Positions 23,701 to 32,700 of a stretch of DNA of 64,000 bases are shown in pieces. The notes under the pieces were generated by a model. That model saw nothing but the letters and a program-made list of their open reading frames with translations. It did no database searches and was not told the DNA's origin. Within the stretch, counting starts at the first letter, position 1. Every line of letters begins with the position of its first letter. This stretch comes from Sabellastarte sp. h YS-2021. Taxonomy: Eukaryota; Annelida; Polychaeta; Sabellida; Sabellidae. Both the position numbers and the translations under genes were made by a program. The stretch spans positions 140,556,033 through 140,620,032 of the forward strand of contig OZ024931.1 of assembly GCA_964017235.1 (NCBI GenBank). The letters are read 5' to 3'.

Positions 23701-26700
23701 ATACTTATACACAGGTTAAATGTCTATTTAAAGACTTGATTTATCTCACATGTAAACAAAACATAATCATACATTCCCAGCTGACATTTCAGCTGTATCA
23801 GTTACATCGTTTGTGACTAAATTGGGTCTCTGGAGGGCATTTTAGAGACCTTAAGGTGACCTTAAAAGTAATGGTGTCATAAAGATTACTTCCAACCATT
23901 GCGAAGTTGTTACTTGTATTTCCGTCATAACTATTTAACAATGTAAATAAAAAACTAGATTGGGCCAACTCGGCGCCAACATATCCCCAGACAGGTCATC
24001 ACTCACGCCACAGGTTTTGATCAGGAATTTTTAAAAACATAATTACCCATTATTATATGAACTTCAGCACATCAATCTACTCTGTTTATATCTTCCAAGG
24101 AAGATGGTGTATCCCCAGACGCCGAATACATAACTCAAATTATATTTTCAATCTTCCTGCAATGATAACTCTAAACCTATTTTCAAAGTATTTAAATGAT
24201 TGATGATTGAATGTCCATTCTAAAATAATAATCCCAAAAGAGCATATCTGTTTCTATATTTGTTGACAAATAAAATATTATTTTTAACTCAACTCATCAT
24301 ACTTTTCAATCTTCCTTCAAAGTATTTAAATGATTGATGATTCAATGTCCATTCTAAAATTCATAATCCCAAAAGCGCATATCTGTTTCTATATTTGTTC
24401 ACAAATAAAATATTATTTAAAAAAAAATTATTTATATTATTATTTTATTATATTATTTTTAGAATTTGCAAATTGTTTTCAGTTATTCATTTCCTCTATA
24501 CCTATATATGTGGTCCATATATATGCAACCTAAATATGTGACACAATCTCAGTTCTGACTCCCCTTTGTGTTATATGTAATGAAGCCCACCACCTCCCAC
24601 CCCCACCCCTCTCCCCTTCTCCACACCTCTCTCACTATTACACAAGATCTGCAACCCCATTGAGTTCTTTGTTTCTCATCTGATATCATTAAATACCTTT
24701 GTTTATTTAGTGTCACTCAATATAGCTGGAGGTCCCAGAGGTGGGTGGGGGGAATCCGGGTGGGGGATGTGGGTTGAGCATAAATGGTAAACAAACAATC
24801 TATATAAAAGGGGTACTCAAATACAAAAAGAATTGAGAATTTTAAGTATGTGATTATCAACTGAAATGAGTTCATAACTGTAGGAGCTGTGCCAAAATTA
24901 ACTGAGGCAAGTTGAATAAAACTGGGCTAGTTGAGGGTTAAAAATCCCCTAGTTTTACTACATAAGGATATAATTTCATTAATATTGGGACTTAAAGCTC
25001 ACTTAAAGTGTCCATTTTGTCTACTTCAATATGTTTCACCAGTTTCATTTTAAAAAGTGAAAAACTCAGCAAGCAGAGGTGGGTGGGGGGAATCCGGGTG
25101 GGGGATGTGGGTTGGGACTTAGTTTAGTTTATTAGTTTATTATAGTGACATGTATTATGTTGACAAGGATTATACAAAAACTATTGAAGTAATACCCAGC
25201 CCTATATGGGCTTATAAGTCACTTTAAATAGAGAGTTAATAACAACAGAGCAAACATATTTTGAGGTAAGATACAGTAAATAAAGACAGCAATTCAATAC
25301 ATAAAAATTAACAATATAATTTACTTTTTCTTTCTTGCCACAAATCAAAAATAAAATTAATAACCATATTGACATTCATATGAGTTAATACCCTTGATAA
25401 TTGATCTATTAATAATTCAGATTTATCTATATTTAAAATTTTGAAATATTTCATACGAATCAGCTCTAAAGCTGGACAAACACAAACAAAATGTATCTCA
25501 TCTTATACATCTTTTTTACACAGTTTACATGTTCTCTCAAAGAGATGGAGTGCTACAGCAAAAATGGTAAACAAACAATCTATATAAAAGGGGTACTCAA
25601 ATACAAAAAGAATTGAGAATTTTAAGTATGTGATTATCAACTGAAATGAGTTCATAACTGTAGGAGCTGTGTCAAAATTAACTGAGGCAAGTTGAATAAA
25701 ACTGGGCTAGTTGAGGGTTAAAAATCCCCTAGTTTTACTACATACGGATATAATTTCATTAATATTGGGACTTAAAGCTCACTTAAAGTGTCCATTTTGT
25801 CTACTTGAATATGTTTAACCGGCGTTTAACCAGTTTCATTTTAAAAAGTTAAAAACTCAGCAAGCAGAGGTATAACACACAAAAATAAGTTCTTAAAAGA
25901 CTAAGATAGCCATAACATTATTAATATTCAAAATTTAAATAGACAGGCATTTCCTTTTAAAAATTCAAAGATTTCAGCTCTATAACCCACATAGTTTGAC
26001 AGTTACTGGGCTTTAAAGTGGCATAATGTCCATAAATTGGGTTTCTGTGGGCATTTTACAATTGTTAAAGAGACCTTAGCAATTAAACTACAGATCTGAA
26101 ACTTTTTGGGTGACATACATAACAAACAAAAATTATATATAATACAGTTTAAGACTTGTCACACTAAGCATTTCCAAATAACAGGGCAAAATACGGAAAA
26201 AATGTCCAAAAAGGCACTTGGGCGAGTGTCTATGGCCCTCATACACAGGTTAAATGTCTACTAAAAACCTTGATTTTCGCCATATGTAAAAAGGACATAA
26301 TAATGCATTCCCAGATGGGATTTCAGCTCCATCAATCACATAGTTTAACAGTCACAGGGCTTAAAGGTGGCAAAAAGTCCAAATATTGGGTCTCTGTGGG
26401 CCTTTAGAGATCTCGATGTGGCTTTCAAATTAAAGCTTCAGACTTAAAATTTGTTACATACTAAGATTACACATAGAATATGTATCTAATAAAGTTTGAA
26501 ACTTCTCACTTACCATTTCCAAGTTACAGAGCAAAATATGTGAACAAGAGGAGAGTGCCCGTGAACGGGCACTGTGTCAGCTGACTGAATGTTTTTGATT
26601 TGTGATGGTGATAATGAGAGGAAAGCATAATTATCAGGGAAAGGGCTGTACAGAAATACAGTAAATGGCAACTGAACAGCATGTTCGAAAGATATTCCGA

Positions 26701-29700
26701 AGCTGACAGAAGAAAAGGACAAAAAAGTTGTGCCCTGCAAATGGTATTATGAAATAAAGTAACAAGGTAATTGTTTAAGTGTAAAAAGTAGGTTAAAAAT
26801 ATTTAAAGAAATACTATAAATGCAATATCCTCGTTCGACCATGAAGAAGGGATCCAAAGGTCAAATCTGACCATACCAAAAGATTCCCAGCCAAAGAATT
26901 TAGGATGGTTTACCATCACAAACCTGTCGGACCAATAATAAGTGAGTCATAGGCACTTTTTAAGTTTGGCTATCCTTGTTTGACCTTGACGGAGGGGTCT
27001 AAGGTCAAATCCGACCACACAAAAAAATTCCCAGCCCATGATTTCCTGTAGCTTGTTTACCATCCCAAACTTGTAGGACCAATAATAAGTGAGTTATAAG
27101 CAATTGTAAGTTTGGCTATCCTCAATTGACCTTGAAGGAGGGGTCCCAGGTCAAATCTGACCACACCAAAAGAATCCCAGCCCATGATTTCCTATATGTT
27201 GGTTTACCATCCCAAACCTCCAAGACCAATAATATGCGAGTTATAAGCACTTTAAGTTTGGCTATCTTCGTTTGACCTGGAAGGAGGGGTCTAAGGTGAA
27301 ATCCGACCACACCAAAAGATTCCCAGCCCATGATTTTCTATAGGTTGGTTTTCCATTCCAAACCTCTAGGACCAATAATAAGCGAGTTATAAGCACTTTT
27401 AAGTTTGGCTATCCTCATTTGACCTTGAAGGAGGGGTCCAAGGTGAAGTCCGACCACACCAAAGAATTCCCAGCTCATGATTTTCTATAGGTTGGTTTTC
27501 ATTCTAAACCTCTAGGACCAATAATAAGCGAGTTATAAGCACTTTTATGTTTGGCTATCCTCATTTGACCTTGAAGGAGGGTTCCAAGGTCAAATCGGAC
27601 CATATTAACAGATTCCCAGCCCATGATTTCCTACAGGTTGGGTACAATGATTTACTCAACAGTGAGAACCTGAAAGAAGCTTTGCTCAGCTATGCCATGA
27701 CATAGAGGTCTGCAATTTCACTATGTTATAGCTGACCAAAACGTCTGTGAATAACATATTTAACAAAATACTCTAAATGTAATAGTTTTCAAGTTACAAC
27801 TGATTTACTCAACAGTGAGAACCTCAAAGGAACTATTACTCAGCTATGCAATGAGCTACATGTCTGAATTTTTGCTCTGTTATAGCTGACCTAAAAGTAG
27901 GTGAACAACATATTTAAGCAAAATACTGTAAATGCAATAGTTTTCAAGTTACAACTGATTTACTCAATAGTGAGAACCTGAAAATAGCTATTGCTACGCT
28001 ATGCCATGAGCTATAGGTCTGTAATTTCACTATGTTATAGCTAACCCAAAAGTAGGTGAACAATATATTTTAACAAAATACTCCAAATGCAATATTTTTC
28101 AAGTTATAGCCGATTTACTCAACAGTCAGTGCCCGAGAATAGCTATTGCTCAGTTGTGCCATGAGCTACAGGTCTGTAATTTCACTATGTTATAGCTGAC
28201 CCAAAAGTAGCTGAATAACATATTTGCACAAATTTCTGTAAAGGCAATAGTTTTCCAATTACAACTGATTTACTCAACAGTGAGAACTTCAAAGTAGCTA
28301 TTACTCAGCTATCCAATGAGCCACAGGTCTGGAACTTCACTATGTTATAGCTGACCCCAAAATAGGTGAATAACATATTGCAACAAAATACTCTAAATGC
28401 AATAGTTTGCAAGTTATAAGTGATTTACTCAATAGTGATGACCTAAAAGTAGCTATTACTCAGCTATGCCATGAGCTACAGGTCTGAAATTTTACTATGT
28501 TATAGCTGACCCAAAAGTAGCTGAATAACATATTTATACTAAATTCTCTAAATGCAATAGTTTTCAAATTATAAGTGATTTACTCAACACTGAGAACTTC
28601 AAAGTAGCTATTACTCAGCTATGCAATGAGTCACAGGTCTGGAACTTCACTATGTTATAGCTGACCCCAAAATAGGTGAATAACATATTGAAACAAAATA
28701 CTCTAAATGCAATAATTTCCAAGTTATAAGCAATTTACTCAACAGTGATAACCTCAAAGTAGCTATTACTCAGCTATGCCATGAGCTACAGGTCTGAAAT
28801 TTCACTATGTTATAGCTGACCCAAAAGTAGGTGAATAACATATTCAAGCAAAATACTGTAAATGCAATAGTTTTGAAGTTACAACTGATTTACTCAATAG
28901 TGATGACCTAAAAGTAGCTATTACTCAGCTATGCCATGAGCTACAGGTCTGAAATTTTACTATGTTATAGCTGACCCAAAAGTAGCTGAATAACATATTT
29001 ATACGAAATTCTCTAAATGCAATAGTTTTCCAATTACAACTGATTTACTCAATAGTGAGAACTTTAAAGTAGCTATTACTCAGCTATGCAATGAGCCACA
29101 GATCTGAAACTTCACTATGTTATAGCTGATCCCAAAATAGGTGAATAATATATTGCAACAAAATACTCTAAATGCAATAGTTTCCAAGTTATAAGCGATT
29201 TACTCAACAGTGATAACCTAAAAGTAGCTATTACTCAGCTATGCCATGAGCTACAGGTCTGAAATTTTACTATGTTATAGCTGACCCAAAAGTAGCTGAA
29301 TAACATATTTATATGAAATTCTCTAAATGCAATAGTTTTGAAGTTATAAGCGATTTACTCAATAGTGATAACCTAAAAGTAGCTATTACTCAGCTATGCC
29401 ATGAGCTACAGGTCTAAAATTTTACTATGTTATAGCTGACCCAAAAGTAGCTGAATAACATATTTATACGAAATTCTGTAAATGCAATAGTTTTTCAGTT
29501 ACAAGTGATTCTACTCATGATGGAAGTTACTGAAAAGCCCAAAAGTAGCTATTACTCACTTAGCTATTGAGACAGGCACCCAACTTACTCACCATATTGT
29601 AGCTATGAAAAAAGTAGCTGAATAACATATTTTAACAAAATGCTCTAAATGCAACACTTTTCAAGTTATAAATGATTTTGTGCATGATTTCATGAATTTT

Positions 29701-32700
29701 AATGCATTAAAAATTATTAAAAAAATTTATTAAAAAAAAAGTAAGACAGATCCAGGTCTCATACTCACACAAGAGAATCTACCTGTGGCCTAGTACATAT
29801 ATGCAAGATATGATAGAAATCCCTGCAATAGTCACTGAGAAAATTGTGATTAAGTGTTGAAATTTTCACACTTTTGGTGGGGGTACCCCCCTTGTAATGT
29901 CTCTAGCAAACAGACGAACAGACAGATTTGCATGCCTTGAACAATTTTTCATCCTCGATAGATAAGGTATCTTTTAAAAAAAACAGCACGTCTCTAGGCC
30001 TTGTAGTTTTGGAGGAGAAGTTGTTCACGCGGACGCGTACGCCCACGCCGCAGAGTGACGACATAATGTCAGCTGACTGACAAGTCAGCTGACATAAAAA
30101 TGTCTTAAAAGGGTCACTCAGGTGGGTGTTTAAGGTCCTCATACACAGGTTAAATGTCTACTTGAAGCCTTGATTTTTGGCACATGTAAAAAGAACATAA
30201 TAATGTATTCCCAGATGAGATTTCAGCTCTATCAGTCACATAGTTTAACAGTCAAAGGCCTTAAAATTGGCAAAAAGTCCAAATACTGGGTCTTTATGGG
30301 GCCTTCTAGAGACCTAAATGTGGCCTTCAAATTAAAGCTTCAGACTTAAAATTTGTCACATACTAAGATTACACATAGAATATGCATCTAATACAGTTTG
30401 AAACTTCTTAGACTTACCATTTCCAAGTTACAGGGCAAAATATGTGAAAAATGTCTAAAAATGGTCACTCGGGTGGGGATTTACGGTCCTCATACACAGG
30501 TTAAATGTCTTCTTAAAGCCTTAATTTTTGGCACATATATAAATAACATACTAATATCTTCCCAGATAGGATTTGAGCTCTATCAGTCACATAGTTTGAC
30601 AGTCACAGGGCTTAAAAGTAGCAAAAAGTCCAAATATTGGGTCTTTGGGAGCCTTTTAGAGACCTCAATTTGACCTTCAAAATTAAAGCTTCAGACTTAA
30701 AATCTGTTACATACTAAGATTACACACAGAATATATATCTAATACAGTTTGAAACTTCTCAGACTTACCATTTCCAAGTTACAGGGAAAAAGATGTGAAA
30801 AATGTCTTATAAGGGTCACTCGGGTGGGTGTTTATGGTCCTGATACACAGGTTAACTGTCTATTAAAGGCCTAAATGTTGGGGCACATATAAGAAAACAC
30901 ATAGATATATTCCCAGATGATATTTAACTTAGATGAGAGACATAGTTTTAAAGCTACAGTGCTTGAAAGTGGCAAAAAGTGCATAAATTGGGTCTCTGTG
31001 GGCACTTTTGAGACCTTAAGTCGACCCCTTTGGGTAAACCTACAGCCCTAAAATTTTCTACAGACAAGGATTACATATCAAAGTTATACCTAGCACAGTT
31101 TGAGACTCATCAGAATTACCACTTCCAAATTATAGGGCAAAATATGTGAAAAGTATAGCAAAAAATCCCTAAGTGGGGGTATTTATGGGCCTCAAAGACA
31201 ATTTTCTCCTCAACTTAAAGTCGTGATTTTCGGCACATGTACTAAGAACATATTAATGTGTTGTCAGGTAAAATTTCAGCCAGCTGAGCATCATAGTTTG
31301 TGACCTACAGGGCTCTAAGTGGCCAAAAGTCCAATTTCTGACCTTAAGGTGGCCATAAGTTCTTTTTTACTGGGAGTTTAAGGTCACCTTAAAATAGGGA
31401 TCTTCCTTTGGGCACCCTTAACATGTGTACCAATTTTGAAAAAAAAATATTAATTTGTTTTTGAGTTATCGCGTCCACAAGGAAATTTCTACGGCGGCGG
31501 CGCGACGGACCTGAATCCAATATATCCCCGACTTTCGTCTGGGGATATAATAAATAAGGTAGCTGGAGCCAAACTGCTAAAAACATCTACATGCAAACTT
31601 ACTTTCTGTTGTATCCCAGCTAAGTCCCCCCACAAAGATTTTCCTGAAATATAAAATAAAACACACACTGTTGTACAGTTTATCTTGTACTTTCAATTTA
31701 ACTGGGGATGGGTCATTATCAAAAAATGTGATAGAGAATACCAGACGTTTCGCAACAAAACGGGTTTGCCCCCATGCGATCGCCAGTTCATTCACACCAT
31801 AATTTTTTTGAGAATTAGACATACATAAAATAATGGATCAGCTCACTGGTGAATGAAATCTTGCAGGAAAGCCAATGAAAATGAGGCTCGATAAACAGCC
31901 ATCTTGTTTCCTGGTATGCATGTTGACATACTGATAACCTCTAAAACGACTGACTCCAAAGTCATTAATATTCAAGAGGAGATATGAGGTCACAGATTTC
32001 CCTTGGGTGTTGAATATCAATACTTTAAACTCGAGAATTCACGGCTGTAACACCAAATTCATTAATATTCATGAGAATGTATGAGGTCATGATTTCCCTT
32101 GGGGTTTTGTAGCAATATTTTACAAAATGGAAGTTTCAAAGATCAAATACTTTTAACTGAGAACTCACGGTAGTAGCACCAACTCATTAATATTCATGAG
32201 AAGATACGAGAGCATGGATTTCCCTTGGGGTTCTGTAGCAATATTTTATAATGGGGGCGAATGATCTCTAATATTGGGGCAAACCCGTTTTGGTGCGAAC
32301 GATCTGGATACCGTGATTGGTAACCAATACAAAACCATTTGGATGTCTCAATTCCACATTTTAGTAAGCACAGACAGAATGAAACTTGTAAAACAAAACG
32401 AAATAAATTTTTATCCATACAATGTGAAATTTTGTTAATTTTTAATTGCTTGTAAATCTGTCGATGCAGAACCATTTTTTTTGTCCAATTAAAACACCAT
32501 TGGAAAGGTTATGGCGTAGAGTTCAACAGTTTTTTTTTTTTTACATGTAATTGTGCAAAAATGATTTAATTTTTAAGTTTCTAAAATAACCAACAGATAG
32601 CATGAAAACTGGGTCAGTAACCCTATGACATATAACCTTTGACATTAAACATTAAAGTGATGAAACAAACATTTTTTGGCATTTTAGTGGATTTTTTCTT

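Larger units (their letters stand above)
25900..31440. repeat. Array of ~350-bp units, split by mobile element copy B
   Basis: ATACACAGG lies at 26241, 30141, 30492 and 30843. The last steps are 351 bp, and the first equals one unit (349) plus the 3551-bp insertion. Units contain CCCAGATGAGATTTCAGCTC and GGTCACTCGGGTGGG. Units near both edges are diverged. Confidence 0.88.
23098..31602 (-). other. hnRNP intron 2 (8.5 kb)
   Basis: Donor gtaagt at 31602-31597, acceptor ttcag at 23098. It is filled with ~350-bp tandem repeats, a Helentron-like copy, a LINE 3' end and direct duplications. No exon of another gene was found within it. Confidence 0.85.
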
